Source: DATCHW01 sp963806045 (GTDB taxonomy: Bacteria; Bacteroidota; Ignavibacteria; Tepidaquicellales; Tepidaquicellaceae). Taken from it: a DNA stretch of 64,000 nt. The notes under the pieces are model-generated. The model was not told the origin of the DNA and made no database searches. It saw nothing but the letters and a program-made list of their open reading frames with translations. The stretch's first letter is position 1, and every line of letters begins with the position of its first letter. A program made the translations under genes and the position numbers. Below, in pieces: positions 34,017 through 44,413 of this stretch. The DNA lies in NCBI GenBank assembly GCA_963806045.1, contig CAWDWP010000001.1, positions 682,001 to 746,000 on the forward strand, read 5' to 3'.

Positions 34017-35337
34017 TTATTTTGACAGAATCATTCGCATTACTTTCGAAAATTGAGGGGACTGCAAGTTTGCGTCTGTGATTTCAATTCTGCAAAAGTA
34101 AATTCCGGATGAGAATGCAGAAGCATTCCAATTTGTTTCATACGTTCCCGGCTCCAGTTGTTCATTCACGAGTGTTACTACTTCTTTTCCGAGAATATCG
34201 AAAACTTTGAGAGTAATATAACCCCCCTGCCCCCCTTTGTTAAAGGGGGGAATAAAAGATGGTATTTCAAATTGTATCTTTGTTGTCGGATTGAATGGAT
34301 TAGGATAATTTTGAAACAAGTTGAATTTTTCAGGTAATGCATTGCTGACCGGTTCTATTCCGACGGGATTTGGAAGAAAAATAACCGAAAATAGTTGCTG
34401 TGTGGAACCGCTGAATTTGCGGAATCCAATTCGCTCCTGCATTAGTAGTTTTTAAAATCACGTTACCGCCAAAACCACCGACTATCCAGCCGGTTGAAGG
34501 GTTTATAAAATTAATGCATTCAAGTCTTACATTAGTTCCGCTGATTTGCTGAACCCAGTTAATACCAAAGTTCGTTGTTTTAATTATTAATCCGCCATCA
34601 CCGGCAGCGTAAGCAGTAGTCCTGTCAATAAATTTTAATGAAAATATTCCTCCGCTGGTTCCGCTAACAATATTCATCCAGTTATAACCTCCATCAGTTG
34701 TTTTCAAAATTTTACCATTACTCCCAGCCGTATAACCAAGCGAATGAGAAAAAAACTTTGATGTATATAAATTTGAAGTTGTACCTGAATTTAATGAGAA
34801 CCAGTTATTACCTCCGTCAGTTGTCTTAAGAATAGTGCCCTGCCATCCGGTCACCCAGCCTGTATTCGCATCAGCGAACGAGATAGATTCTATAAGTAAA
34901 TTAGTTACTTCTGTTGTCAATATTGTCCAGTTGATTCCGGCATTTGTTGTTTTTAAAATAGTACGGCTTGCACCTGCTATCCATCCTGTTTGTGGATTAA
35001 TAAAATATATACAAGTAAGCCAGTGGTTAACGTTCACGGGTTGCTGAACCCAATTAATTCCCCCGTTAGTAGTTTTTAAAATAATACTTGTTGTACCATA
35101 AGTCCCTCCAACAACCCAGCCTGTCATAGCTGAGACAAACCAGGAGTCCCAAAATGTCTGATTTGTTCCAATAGATTGTGAAATCCAGTTAGCACCTGAA
35201 TTTGTGGTACGCAACAGTGTTCCGTTATAACCCATTGCAAACCCAGTTTGCTGTGAGAATGAAGATGATGAAAAAAGTATAAGAAATAAAAATATGAAAG
35301 AAATACTCAGAACAGTTTTTTTAAATTCGTTTCCCAT
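34017..35337 (-). CDS. secreted BNR/YCF48-like protein with T9SS sorting domain (one frameshift)
   Basis: The first frame (35337 to about 34417) has a signal peptide ('FLFLILFSSSSFSQ') and at least seven 'KTTNxGxNW' propeller repeats. The sorting domain ('LFQNYPNPFNPTTKIQFEIP') is in the next frame, to 34017. One extra A in the AAA run at 34416-34418 explains the break. The intact protein would have about 440 residues. A palindromic element codes for 'PFNKGGQGG' inside the sorting domain. Family and likely surface location are as for the 29.8-kb protein, but this one lacks the regulatory-like middle domain. Confidence 0.8.
34221..34250. repeat. in-frame palindromic element inside second T9SS gene
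   Basis: CCCCCCTTT-GTT-AAAGGGGGG, preceded by ACCCCCCTG, is a full copy of the dispersed family inside coding sequence. It falls at the same structural point of the sorting domain as the copy near 32.1 kb. Confidence 0.75.
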
Positions 35338-35473
35338 TTGTTTAATGCTTTAATTAAAGTAAATAATTTTCGCATCTTCAACAAAAAACCGTAATTTTAA
35401 GATGTGAATAAGTTTAATTCGTCTTAAATATGATTTAAAGTCAAAAATAAATATTCAAAAACGCTTGAGATAT

Positions 35474-36890
35474 TTATTTTATTTCGGAGATTTCATAGCC
35501 GTCTTTTGTGTCTACTATTTCGTAACCTTTTTCTTTTATCAGGTTTCGGAAGTCATCGGCGGATTTGAAGTCTCTGTTCATTTTTGCTTGTTTTCTTTTT
35601 TCTGCAAGTTCGATTATTTCAGGCGGAATATCTGCTCCGGATTTTTCTGCTTCAACTTTCTCGAGGTCTAAACCGAATATTTTGTCAAAATCATTTGCAA
35701 GAAATAATTTCATCGAAGCATTCAGAGTTTCATCTTTCAGCATATCCCATAGACACCGCCATTGCACCTGTTACATTTAAATCATCATTTATTTCATCCA
35801 GAAACTTTTTCTGATATTCCAAAAATTTTTCATTCGTTTTATCAATGACAATTTGGTTTTCGGATTTGAGAATGCTGATTCTGTTCTTCAGATTTACATA
35901 TCCGTTCCTTGCAGCATCAAGATTATCAAAAGAAAATTTTATTTTTTTTCTGTAATGAGTCATAAGCAGGAAATATCTGTAATCGAGAGGGGAGTATCCT
36001 TTATCAATAAGTGTTTGCAGTTTTAAAAATCCGCCTGCGGATTTTGACATCTTACCTTTTTCTTCGATGAGGAATTCTCCGTGAAGCCAGTAGTCAACGA
36101 ATTTCTGACCGGTGCAGGCTTCTGACTGAGCGATTTCATTTGTATGATGTATCTGGATATGGTCAACTCCTCCGCAATGTATATCAAATGTGTTTCCGAG
36201 ATAATGACTGCTCATTGCCGAGCATTCTAAATGCCAGCCGGGAAATCCTTTTCCCCACGGAGATTCCCATTCCATCTGACGCTTCTGGTCTCTGGGAGAG
36301 AATTTCCATAATGCAAAGTCGGTTTTATTTTTTTTCTCATCGGAAAATTTTATTCTTTTTCCTTCTTCAAGTCCATCAATATCGAGCAGTGCCATTTTGC
36401 CATAATCAGGGAATTTACTCGTATCAAAATAAACTCCGTCTTCGGTAATATATGTATAACCTTTTGCTTCAAGGCACTTCACCAATTCAATTTGTTCTGT
36501 GATATGGTCAGTTGCCTTGCACCAAATCGAAGGAGGAAGAATGTTCAGTTTCTCTATATCATTTTTAAATTCCTGAGTATAAAATTCAGCAATATCCCAT
36601 ACGGTCTTGCCTTCACGCATAGCACCTTTTTCCATTTTGTCTTCACCTTCATCAGCATCTGAGACAAGATGTCCCACATCGGTTATATTCATAATATGTT
36701 TTACATCGTACCCGTTATAAAGCAGAACTCTTTTCATTATATCTTCAAAAAAATACGAGCGGAGATTTCCAATATGAGCAAAGTTATATACAGTAGGTCC
36801 GCAGCAGTAAACTCCGGCTTTACCAGGTATCAGGGGTTTAAATTCTTCCTTTTTTCTTGTGAGTGTGTTGAAAAATATTACAGGGTTCAT
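35474..36890 (-). CDS. cysS: cysteine-tRNA ligase (one frameshift)
   Basis: The first frame (36890 to about 35753) has the CysRS start 'LYCCGPTVYNFAHIGNLRSY'-like sequence (here 'YCCGPTVYNFAHIGNLRSY'), 'WHLECSAMSSHYLG', 'DIHCGGVDHIQIHHTNEIAQ' with zinc and substrate residues, and the KMSKS loop 'KGKMSKSAGGF'. The C-terminal part ('WDMLKDETLNAS') continues in the next frame to 35474. One extra base near 35752 explains the break. CysRS is essential and usually single copy, so a real inactivation is unlikely unless a second copy exists. The restored length, about 470 residues, is normal. Confidence 0.92.
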
Positions 36891-37220
36891 ATTTCCTTTA
36901 ATTCACTAAAAATGTTCATAAATGCTAAAATTGTACTGGTTTTCAAGTTATCTATTTGAACTTTTCGAAACAATTGAAAAAGATGTATGACAAGTAATCT
37001 ATAGAGTTTAAATTAGTATACAAATTGAAGTTGTTAAATCTCTAACCCCCTAGCCCCCACCTCCCAGGAGGCTCTTCGACTTTGGAAAAAGGGGGGAAAA
37101 TTTAATTTAAAAATAAGGAGCAGATAATAAGTATATTTAATTACGGAACTTACTTATATTCTTTTGGTATAATCTATAAGCAATTCAATAAAATATTTTT
37201 AAATTTTAAATGAACATTAT
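36891..37220. other. 330-bp intergenic region with one palindromic element
   Basis: This divergent gap between cysS and the SIMPL gene carries, at 37043-37098, the extended palindromic element (inverted relative to that at 28761-28812). The rest is AT-rich and must include both promoters, but I see no clear boxes and no gene. Confidence 0.5.
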
Positions 37221-37967
37221 ATGAATGAATTAAACAAAAAGTATTATTTGTTTATTCCTATTATTCTTGTTTTAGGTCCTATCATTGCAGCATTGATAAT
37301 CGCAAGCACCTGGAAAGGGGTATCAAGAAACAATGTCACGATTGCCGTAACCGGTTCTGCATCGAAGGAAATAAAATCTGACCTCGCTGTCTGGAACGGT
37401 CATGTATCAGTGGAGGCGAAGGAAATGGTGGAGGGCTACACCAAGCTTCAGGAATCTGTGAAAAAAGTGAAAGACTATCTGGTATCAAAAGGATTTCCGG
37501 GAGAAAGCATAAAATTTTCTTCAGTAAATACTTCAGATGCATACGAAGGTGATGATGGCGGATATCTCGGAAAATCGACCAAAAAGAAAGTGGGTTATGT
37601 TTTATCTCAGGAAGTAAATCTTGAATCGTCAGATGTAGATAAGATTGATTTGCTTTCCAGGCAAGTGACCGAACTGATTATGCAGGGAGTGGGAATAACC
37701 TCCGAGAGTCCGCAATTTTATTATACGAAATTAAGCGACCTGAAAATAGAAATGATAGGTCTTGCATCAGAGGATGCGAAATTACGTGCAGACCAAATTG
37801 CAAAAAGCACCGGGAACAAAGTTGGTGAGGTACGTTCTTCCAAAACAGGTGTGATGCAGATAAATTCAAAAAATTCGACGGAGGTGTCTGATTACGGTGT
37901 AAATGACGTTTCTTCACTTGAGAAGAAAATTACTGCGGTGGTGAGTGTGACATTTTCGATTCAGTGA
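37221..37967 (+). CDS. SIMPL (DUF541) domain protein
   Basis: A 248-residue protein with an N-terminal membrane segment (about residues 9-29). The SIMPL/DUF541 domain follows: 'NVTIAVTGSASKEIKSDLAVW', 'VKDYLVSKGFPGESIKFSSV', 'GYVLSQEVNLES' and the closing 'ITAVVSVTFSIQ'. Family members (e.g. the BP26/OMP28 type) are periplasmic proteins forming ring-like channels of unclear function. It is monocistronic here, with palindromic elements on both sides. Confidence 0.88.
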   Translation: MNELNKKYYLFIPIILVLGPIIAALIIASTWKGVSRNNVTIAVTGSASKEIKSDLAVWNGHVSVEAKEMVEGYTKLQESVKKVKDYLVSKGFPGESIKFSSVNTSDAYEGDDGGYLGKSTKKKVGYVLSQEVNLESSDVDKIDLLSRQVTELIMQGVGITSESPQFYYTKLSDLKIEMIGLASEDAKLRADQIAKSTGNKVGEVRSSKTGVMQINSKNSTEVSDYGVNDVSSLEKKITAVVSVTFSIQ

Positions 37968-37993
37968 AAATTTTACAAATCATTATTTTATTT

Positions 37994-38150
37994 TAACCCC
38001 CCTAGCCCCCCTTTGGAAAAAGGGGGGAGTGAGAAAAGTATTCAGTTCATATTTCCTTATGAAGTCTATTAATCACGAACATCGTATTTTGATTAAGATG
38101 TATGATATAGTTCAATACCCCCCTTTAATTAAAGGGGGGATGGGGGGTTT
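37994..38150. repeat. two C-run/G-run palindromic elements
   Basis: One lies at 37994-38030 (TTTTAACCCCCCTAGCCCC...AAAAAGGGGGG) and one at 38119-38150 (CCCCCCTTTAATTAAAGGGGGG then ATGGGGGG), in opposite orientations about 90 bp apart. They occupy most of the gap between the SIMPL and zinc-ribbon genes. Confidence 0.7.
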
Positions 38151-38219
38151 TATAATGATTTTGATATGTATTATATTTAATTTATCAGAATTTTAAATTC
38201 AATTTGAAAAATAATTATT

Positions 38220-38801
38220 ATGGATTTATCGGATTCATTAAAAGACAATCAGACAGCCTGCATAAAATGCGGAGCATTGTTAGACCTGGAACCGCAGGAA
38301 ATTGAATCGGGGGAATATACCTGTCCCGAGTGCGGCGAGAAAAATAAAATTGTTAATTCACAGACTGAGAAAAAAGAAGTAAAAGCATTACTGGAAAATG
38401 ATTCTTATGCAGACTGCGTCCATTGCGGAACCACAAAAGAATTAAGCCAGAATGAAATTATAGCAAAATCATTCCGGTGCAACGAGTGCAGAATGGAGAA
38501 TGAACTTGTAATAGAAACAAGATTCACTTCACGGGTTTACAATGAGAATATGGTGCAGTGTGAAAATTGCAAGGTTGAACTGGAACTTGAGCCGGAAGAG
38601 ATTCTCGTAAAATATTTTCTCTGCTCGGAATGCGGAGCGATAAATCGAATTGAAGAGGAAGTGAATTACTCTGTGTTCCATAAAGATACTAAAGAGTCGA
38701 AGTGTATTAAATGCGACAGAAAGTTAATCCTGGAGCAGGATGAGATAGACAGGAAATATTTCTTCTGCCCTAAATGCGATACTGAAAATTTCTTGAAGTG
38801 A
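38220..38801 (+). CDS. tandem four-unit zinc-ribbon protein
   Basis: A 193-residue protein made almost wholly of four repeats of about 46 residues, each CxxC - about 17-19 residues - CxxC: 'CIKCGALLDLEPQEIESGEY' with 'CPECG'; 'CVHCG' with 'CNECR'; 'CENCKVELELEPEEI' with 'CSECG'; 'CIKCDRKLILEQDEI' with 'CPKCD'. Each unit should bind one zinc ion. The segment before the second pair is acidic and repeats 'L.L...EI'. No other domain, signal or membrane helix is present, so it is cytosolic. Function unknown; the architecture suits protein or nucleic-acid binding. Confidence 0.8.
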   Translation: MDLSDSLKDNQTACIKCGALLDLEPQEIESGEYTCPECGEKNKIVNSQTEKKEVKALLENDSYADCVHCGTTKELSQNEIIAKSFRCNECRMENELVIETRFTSRVYNENMVQCENCKVELELEPEEILVKYFLCSECGAINRIEEEVNYSVFHKDTKESKCIKCDRKLILEQDEIDRKYFFCPKCDTENFLK

Positions 38802-39116
38802 CTTGTTATTAACTTACCTATTTTAATTTTCTATAAGTAACGAAGCTGGGGCTTCGTTACCCCAGAGATGTGAAATGGATTCGTATTGATTTTTTAATAT
38901 TTTCCACCCCACCCCAAACCCCTCCCCTTGAATTGGGAGGGGGTTATCTTTAATAATTTCGGTCTATAATTTCTAAATTGTTGAGGTAACTTATAAATAT
39001 AAGTAACCTACCTATTCTGATTTTTGAATTTTAAATTAACTTTTGAATTTTGACTTTTGAATTTTCAATTATTAATTAATAATTATCGCAGCGAAGCGAA
39101 GATCCTCCTGGGAGAA
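38802..39116. other. 315-bp intergenic region with hairpin and palindromic element
   Basis: GTAACGAAGC-TGGG-GCTTCGTTAC (38837-38860) is a perfect 10-bp stem. A C-run/G-run element follows at 38904-38946 and AT-rich TTAATTAATAATTA words at 39068-39085. It separates two convergent genes, and the hairpin may end the zinc-ribbon transcript. No gene seen. Confidence 0.6.
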
Positions 39117-42100
39117 CTAATTATTAATTGATTTGATGCTCATCAGGTATTTTGTGATCAATGCTTCGTATTCTTCAGTGTAGCCTTGTTTTTGAAGTTT
39201 CAGAAAATCTTCTTTAAATGCATTAAATGATTTTGGTCCGCTGAGTATTACTTCGGGTGGAGAATTTCTCACCATATTTTCTCCGGGTTTTGATTCCCTT
39301 TTCTGTTCGAAATCTTTTTCACGCTGGGATAGCTGGTAGTCGAGCATTCGTGAGACAATTCTGTTCTGTTTCTCCATAGTTTTGTCATCTATATTATATT
39401 CTCCCATATCTTTTGCAACTTCCTTCATTTCTTTTACTACCTCATCCAGGTTACCGAGAAATTTTTCCTGGTTTTTCTGTTTTTCTTTTTCAAATTCTTC
39501 GTTCAGTTCTTCAAGTGATTTAGCAATTGATTCCTGTTCCATTTTCAGTTTATCAATTCTCATTTTTTGCTCGTTTGTCAGCTGTTCCTGACCGCCCCTG
39601 CCGTTATTCCCGGTTTTACCGTTTTCGCCCATTTGCTGCATCTCACCTTTTACACCCTGCTGTCTTCCGGTTAGCTGTGATAACATTTGCATAAGCTGTC
39701 CCATTCGCCCTTCTTTTCCTTTACCTTTCATTTTCATACCGTTTTTTTCCATTTCGCCTATCATATCGCCGAGCATTTTAGCGGAGTTATCGAGCGAGTT
39801 CTTTGCTTTTGTCTCGTTATCTGTTGCATTATTTTTATCGCCTTTTTTCAAATCATTCCCGGCTTTGTCCATGCTGTTAAAAGCGTTCCCGAGTTCTTTC
39901 CCGAGTTCAGGAGTTACCTGCATTCCTTCCTGTGACATCTGCATTACATCGTTAATGCTATTCGTAAGTTTGTCCTGAATGCCTTTTTGCTCCTGTGATT
40001 GCTTTTTCATTTCTTCACCGTTCTTTTTATCCGTATCTTCAGTTTTATCTCTCAGGTCTCCCTGCTCTTTGCTAAGCTGTTCAAGGTTTTTCTTAATATC
40101 TTTTAACTTATTCATCGCCTTATCGTCAGCATTTTTATCCATTGCATTATCAAATTCATTCTGCATATCTTCATTCATTTCGTTTAAATCCTTCATAATA
40201 TCTTCCTGCGTTTTTTCTGAATTTTCTTTTTCACCTGATTCAAGCTGTTTTGAAGATTTATTCATTTTTCCTTCGGTATTCTTTGAATCAAGTTTGTTCT
40301 TAACTTTATCCAGACCTTTTGAATCAATATCGTCTTTTGAATCCTTTATCTGGTTCGAGAGATTTTGTAAATCTTTTTTGAAATCGCTTAGTTTATCCTG
40401 AAGGTTATATTGCTTTTGTGATAGTGCATCTAACTTACTACGGTCATTTTTTTCAGTCTTCTCTGTTTCGTTTTTCAATTGTTCCTGTTCTTTTGTTATT
40501 TCATCCATCTTCTGTGTCAGTTCTGCGAGTTTCTGGAGGTTCTCAATTTTCTTCAGCAAATCCATAATCTGTTCCATCTGCTTTTTAAATGCCTCTTCAT
40601 CGAAGTTCATATTTCTCATTTCATCGCGAATCTTATCCGGATTATTTTTCCTCAATGCTTCCTGAAGTTTTCTCAGTTTTTCAAGAAATTCAGGACTGTT
40701 AATTTTATTGAACAGTTCCTGAAGTTTCATAAATTGCTCAAGCGTTTTTTCATTAAGCATATTTTTCTGCTGAAGGTCATTCAATGTCTGGTCAATTTTA
40801 TTCTGTGTGTTACTCAAAGATTTCTGAAGGTCTTCAATCTTATTCTGAAGTTCCTGTTTCTTTGCGGGGTCATTCAGTCCCAGTTCCTCCGTATTTTTAG
40901 AATCGTTTTTTGCGTTCTGAATTTCTTTCTGAATATCTTCGATGTATTCTTTTATTGATTTAAGATTGGTCTGAATTTCTTTATTCGTCTGCTGATTTTT
41001 TTTCAGAATATCGCTTAATGATTCAAAGGTGAGAGTTCTGATATCCGAACGCGTTGTATGCCCTGTGTTATCAGTTACTTCCATAAAGTATTCAATTTTA
41101 TCCCCGCTGTGCAGGTTCAACGCAGATAAATTCCAAACATAAGGCACTTCGAGCGATGTTGCCTCGGGATTTTTTATAGGGATTGCAACAACAGAATAAT
41201 AGTCTGAAGCAGATGTATTACTGAGATTCTTTTTGGAAGAAAGTGTCAGTCTTGAAAATCCAAAATCATCGGTTATCAAAGCTCTCAAAACAATTTCTTT
41301 TTCGCCTTTGAGAGAATAATTGGATTCCTGCGGCTGAATTATAGTAATCTTAGGCGGTTCATCTGCAAGAATTTTTATTTCATAATAGTTTTTATTTCTG
41401 TTCTCCAGACCTGCTTTGTCTTTAATTGAGAAAGTGTAATTACCATTATCTTTTGCAGTGATTTCTCCGCTTGCATTTTCTCCTTTAACGATGAAATTAT
41501 TATAATTTCCGTTGATAATAATTCCGGCAGAAGAAAGTTCAACATTAGAGGTTAAATCAAATATTATTTTGCTTCCTTCGTAGCAATATATGTCGCCGTG
41601 ATTTTCGTCGAGTTCCTTTTCGGGAATTCCCGTGAACGAAGGCGGAATTATTTTTATTTTAAAACTTTTAATTACAGGATTTTCTGCTAATGTGATTAAA
41701 TATTCGCGGGATGTAATACCTCTGAACTCGGCAAAATATACCAATGAACTGTTTATATTTTCAATTTGCGTTGTGAAAATTCCGTTTTCATCAGCTTTAA
41801 GAGTTTTCTGTGAATTAATAATATTCGTTCCATCTTTCATTACATTTTTTGTAGTGAAATTGAGTTCATCAATTTTCAGTCCAGGTTTATTCGGGATTAC
41901 TCTTATTTTTACAATAACCTTGTCCCCTTTGAATGACTCTACATTCCCCGGCTGAACATCAAAATCAATCCCATATTCACCATCTATAAAGGCGAAATTA
42001 TAATTCAGAAGCCGGTTCAGAGAAGAAAAAAGTGAAGAGGGAAAAACTGAAAAACTGATTACATAAATCATTGCAATTCCCGAGATAAAAAGTGTAAATC

Positions 42101-42602
42101 TTTTTAATATTTCATAAGGAATAAAAGATGTAAAACTTATTCCTCTTGTTCTTATTTCGGTGTCCTCGATACTCGCGGATATGAGCTCATTGGAATATAA
42201 AGTGTTAACTTGTTTAGAGGATTTTTTAAACAATGAAAGGGAATTGCTCAAGGTATCCTTTATATCTCCGATTTTATAACCGATTTTTCTGGAATAATCA
42301 ACTACATCGAACGGCTTAAAAATTCCTGTTATTTTAAAGAAGTAATTGACTAAAATATATGTGATAGTTGCGGCAAGAGTCAGCACGAAAGACCAGTACA
42401 TTACGGTTCTCACTTTTGAACCGAACAGGAAAACAGATTCGGAAATAATAAAAAGATAACCAACCGCAAAAAAGATTATTGCGGTTTGCAAAATATTTTT
42501 AATGAGGATGAAATTAAGCTCTTTTTTATTTACTGCACTTAATTTTCTTTCAAACTCATTAAAAATTAGCCGGGCCCTGGTTAATATTATATCCATTTGC
42601 AA
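39117..42602 (-). CDS. large DUF4175-like membrane protein with coiled coil
   Basis: A 1161-residue protein. There are two hydrophobic segments in the first 85 residues and another near 165-190. An Ig-like or beta-rich extracytoplasmic part (about 200-520) follows, with 'DEPPKITIIQPQESNYSLKG' and 'DDFGFSRLTLSSKKN'. Residues 540-1060 are a Lys/Glu/Asn/Gln-rich coiled coil with many 'LQKxLSNxQNKID'-type heptads. A short tail ends it. This layout matches the DUF4175 family of Bacteroidota and relatives, of unknown function and probably a membrane scaffold. No partner gene is in an operon with it. Strong codon and residue bias comes from the coiled coil. Confidence 0.8.
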   Translation of the reverse strand: MQMDIILTRARLIFNEFERKLSAVNKKELNFILIKNILQTAIIFFAVGYLFIISESVFLFGSKVRTVMYWSFVLTLAATITYILVNYFFKITGIFKPFDVVDYSRKIGYKIGDIKDTLSNSLSLFKKSSKQVNTLYSNELISASIEDTEIRTRGISFTSFIPYEILKRFTLFISGIAMIYVISFSVFPSSLFSSLNRLLNYNFAFIDGEYGIDFDVQPGNVESFKGDKVIVKIRVIPNKPGLKIDELNFTTKNVMKDGTNIINSQKTLKADENGIFTTQIENINSSLVYFAEFRGITSREYLITLAENPVIKSFKIKIIPPSFTGIPEKELDENHGDIYCYEGSKIIFDLTSNVELSSAGIIINGNYNNFIVKGENASGEITAKDNGNYTFSIKDKAGLENRNKNYYEIKILADEPPKITIIQPQESNYSLKGEKEIVLRALITDDFGFSRLTLSSKKNLSNTSASDYYSVVAIPIKNPEATSLEVPYVWNLSALNLHSGDKIEYFMEVTDNTGHTTRSDIRTLTFESLSDILKKNQQTNKEIQTNLKSIKEYIEDIQKEIQNAKNDSKNTEELGLNDPAKKQELQNKIEDLQKSLSNTQNKIDQTLNDLQQKNMLNEKTLEQFMKLQELFNKINSPEFLEKLRKLQEALRKNNPDKIRDEMRNMNFDEEAFKKQMEQIMDLLKKIENLQKLAELTQKMDEITKEQEQLKNETEKTEKNDRSKLDALSQKQYNLQDKLSDFKKDLQNLSNQIKDSKDDIDSKGLDKVKNKLDSKNTEGKMNKSSKQLESGEKENSEKTQEDIMKDLNEMNEDMQNEFDNAMDKNADDKAMNKLKDIKKNLEQLSKEQGDLRDKTEDTDKKNGEEMKKQSQEQKGIQDKLTNSINDVMQMSQEGMQVTPELGKELGNAFNSMDKAGNDLKKGDKNNATDNETKAKNSLDNSAKMLGDMIGEMEKNGMKMKGKGKEGRMGQLMQMLSQLTGRQQGVKGEMQQMGENGKTGNNGRGGQEQLTNEQKMRIDKLKMEQESIAKSLEELNEEFEKEKQKNQEKFLGNLDEVVKEMKEVAKDMGEYNIDDKTMEKQNRIVSRMLDYQLSQREKDFEQKRESKPGENMVRNSPPEVILSGPKSFNAFKEDFLKLQKQGYTEEYEALITKYLMSIKSINN

Positions 42603-42779
42603 TTCTATATATTCAACATCTGTAATATATAAATGTTCCTGAGTAAATCAATTGAAAAGGGAAAAAAACGCTTAAATTATTCAAAATTGATTAATAAATA
42701 TCCTTTTCCTCATCTAATCTTTTAAATTGAAGAGGACATCTATTTTCATTATTTTGTTGTTCATTTTAAATAAAATCTA

Positions 42780-43397
42780 ATGATAAAATATTATTTATAT
42801 GTTGCCTTAGCTTTTGTTCTGTGGTTTTTGATGTTCGTTGTGAAACCGATTGATAATTTCTGGATTATGATGGTTATTGCAACTACTTTATTATCGGTTA
42901 TTTCATTGTTAACCTTCAAAGACCAGTTAAGATTAAGTAATTTTAACTTTAAAGAAATTTCAATTGGTATATTAAGTGCAGTAATATTATATGTCGTATT
43001 TTATGCCGGAAGGCATTTACTTGATGTCTTGAAAATCATTCCGGACCATCAGCAGGGAATATCAAATGTATATGCACGTCCAGGAGTTGTTCCGAAATGG
43101 CTGATTGCAATGTTTCTGTTTTTTCCGGTTGGTTTCGGTGAAGAAATTTTCTGGCGCGGTCTTCTGCAAAGATTAATGTCTAATAAACACGGAAATATTA
43201 AAGCTTTTTTGCTTACAACATTCTTTTATACTGCCGTTCATTTTCCGACTTTAAATCCGGTACTTATACTTGCTGCATTTCTTGTAGGAATATTTTGGGG
43301 ATTAATGTTTATCTGGAGAGGTAATAATATAGTAGCACCGATGATATCACATATGATTTGGGATCCACTGATATTCATTATACTGCCACTAAATTAG
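42780..43397 (+). CDS. CPBP-family intramembrane metalloprotease
   Basis: A 205-residue membrane protein with about six helices. The CPBP (Abi) motifs are present: 'GFGEEIFWRGLLQRL' (EExxxR), 'FYTAVHFPTLNPVLI' (FxxxH) and 'MISHMIWDPLIF' (HxxxD/N). Members are related to type II CAAX prenyl proteases (Rce1) and cut or modify membrane substrates, some with bacteriocin immunity roles. The substrate is unknown. It is followed 55 bp later by menA on the same strand. Confidence 0.9.
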   Translation: MIKYYLYVALAFVLWFLMFVVKPIDNFWIMMVIATTLLSVISLLTFKDQLRLSNFNFKEISIGILSAVILYVVFYAGRHLLDVLKIIPDHQQGISNVYARPGVVPKWLIAMFLFFPVGFGEEIFWRGLLQRLMSNKHGNIKAFLLTTFFYTAVHFPTLNPVLILAAFLVGIFWGLMFIWRGNNIVAPMISHMIWDPLIFIILPLN

Positions 43398-43452
43398 AAC
43401 TTTAATTTGCTGTTAATAGTTAGTATTTTTATCTCAAAATTAATTAGTATTT

Positions 43453-44413
43453 ATGACTGATAATTTACAAAAAACTCCCGGTAAAGTGAAAATCTGGTGG
43501 ATGGCAGTAAGACCATTTGCATTCCCTGCATCAATTATGCCGGTAATGTATGGTTCACTCTTGTCTGTGGTTCTTAATCCCGGTTTGAAATTCAATATTC
43601 TACTTTTTTTTATTACTATGATAGGATGTGTGCTTGTTCATATCGGAGCAAATCTTGTTAATGACATTTTCGATTTTAAAAAAGGCATTGATAAGGCAGA
43701 CGAAGAGATTGGAATACCGCACGGTGGTTCACTGGTATTATCGAAAGGACTAATGTCTCCATCCGAAATGAAAGTTGGTGCTTTTATTTCTTTATTTATT
43801 GCATCAATAATAGCTGTATATCTTTATCTGCAGATAGGAACACCGATTTTATACTTAAGTATATTCGGATTATTTTCAGCAATATTCTATACCGCAACAC
43901 CTTTATCTATGAAATATAAAGCGTTGGGTGATATTCAGGTTTTTTTAAATTTCGGAGTTGGAATGACTCTCGGTTCATACGTAGTCCAGACAAGAGCATT
44001 CGACTGGGTTCCGGTAATATTGGCTATACCATTCGGATTGTTAATTATCGCAATTTTGCATTCAAACAATATAAGGGATATGAAGTTTGACGGAACATTT
44101 GGAGTGAAAACATTGCCGATACTTGTTGGCGAGAAGAATGCAAAATATTTATATTATTTCTTTGTGCTTGGTGCTTATGCGTCAATAATATTTTTTGTGG
44201 CATTTGGCTTATTGCCGTGGTTTGCATTATTGAATTTCATTTCATTCCCGACAGCCTGGAAACTGATTAAAGATGCTGAATCACGTGCCATCTGAAACTA
44301 TGCCTGCTTTCGAGTACGGCACTAAACATAATATAATGACAGCCCAACTGAATACACAGTTTGGCGTTACTCTAATGATTGGGTTACTGATTGCGAGATA
44401 TATAATACATTAA
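43453..44413 (+). CDS. menA: 1,4-dihydroxy-2-naphthoate polyprenyltransferase-like UbiA protein (one frameshift)
   Basis: A UbiA-family membrane enzyme with 'NLVNDIFDFKKGID' (first Asp-rich motif, residues 68-80), 'DIQVFLNFGVG' and 'NNIRDMKFDGTFG' (second Asp-rich motif). 'WWMAVRPFAFPASIMPVMYG' at the start is MenA-like. A stop appears at 44295, but the family C-terminus continues in the next frame ('PSETMPAFEYGTKHNIMTAQ' onward) to the TAA at 44411-44413. One extra base near 44287 explains this. The reaction joins a polyprenyl chain to DHNA in menaquinone synthesis, the quinone expected for a c-cytochrome-rich respirer. Confidence 0.85.

Noticed and set aside
39382..40958. Several plus-strand ORFs of 80-160 codons opposite the DUF4175 gene
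   Set aside because: They are the complement of a Lys/Glu-rich coiled coil, which reads as Phe/Ser/Leu-rich nonsense. No start signal or family.
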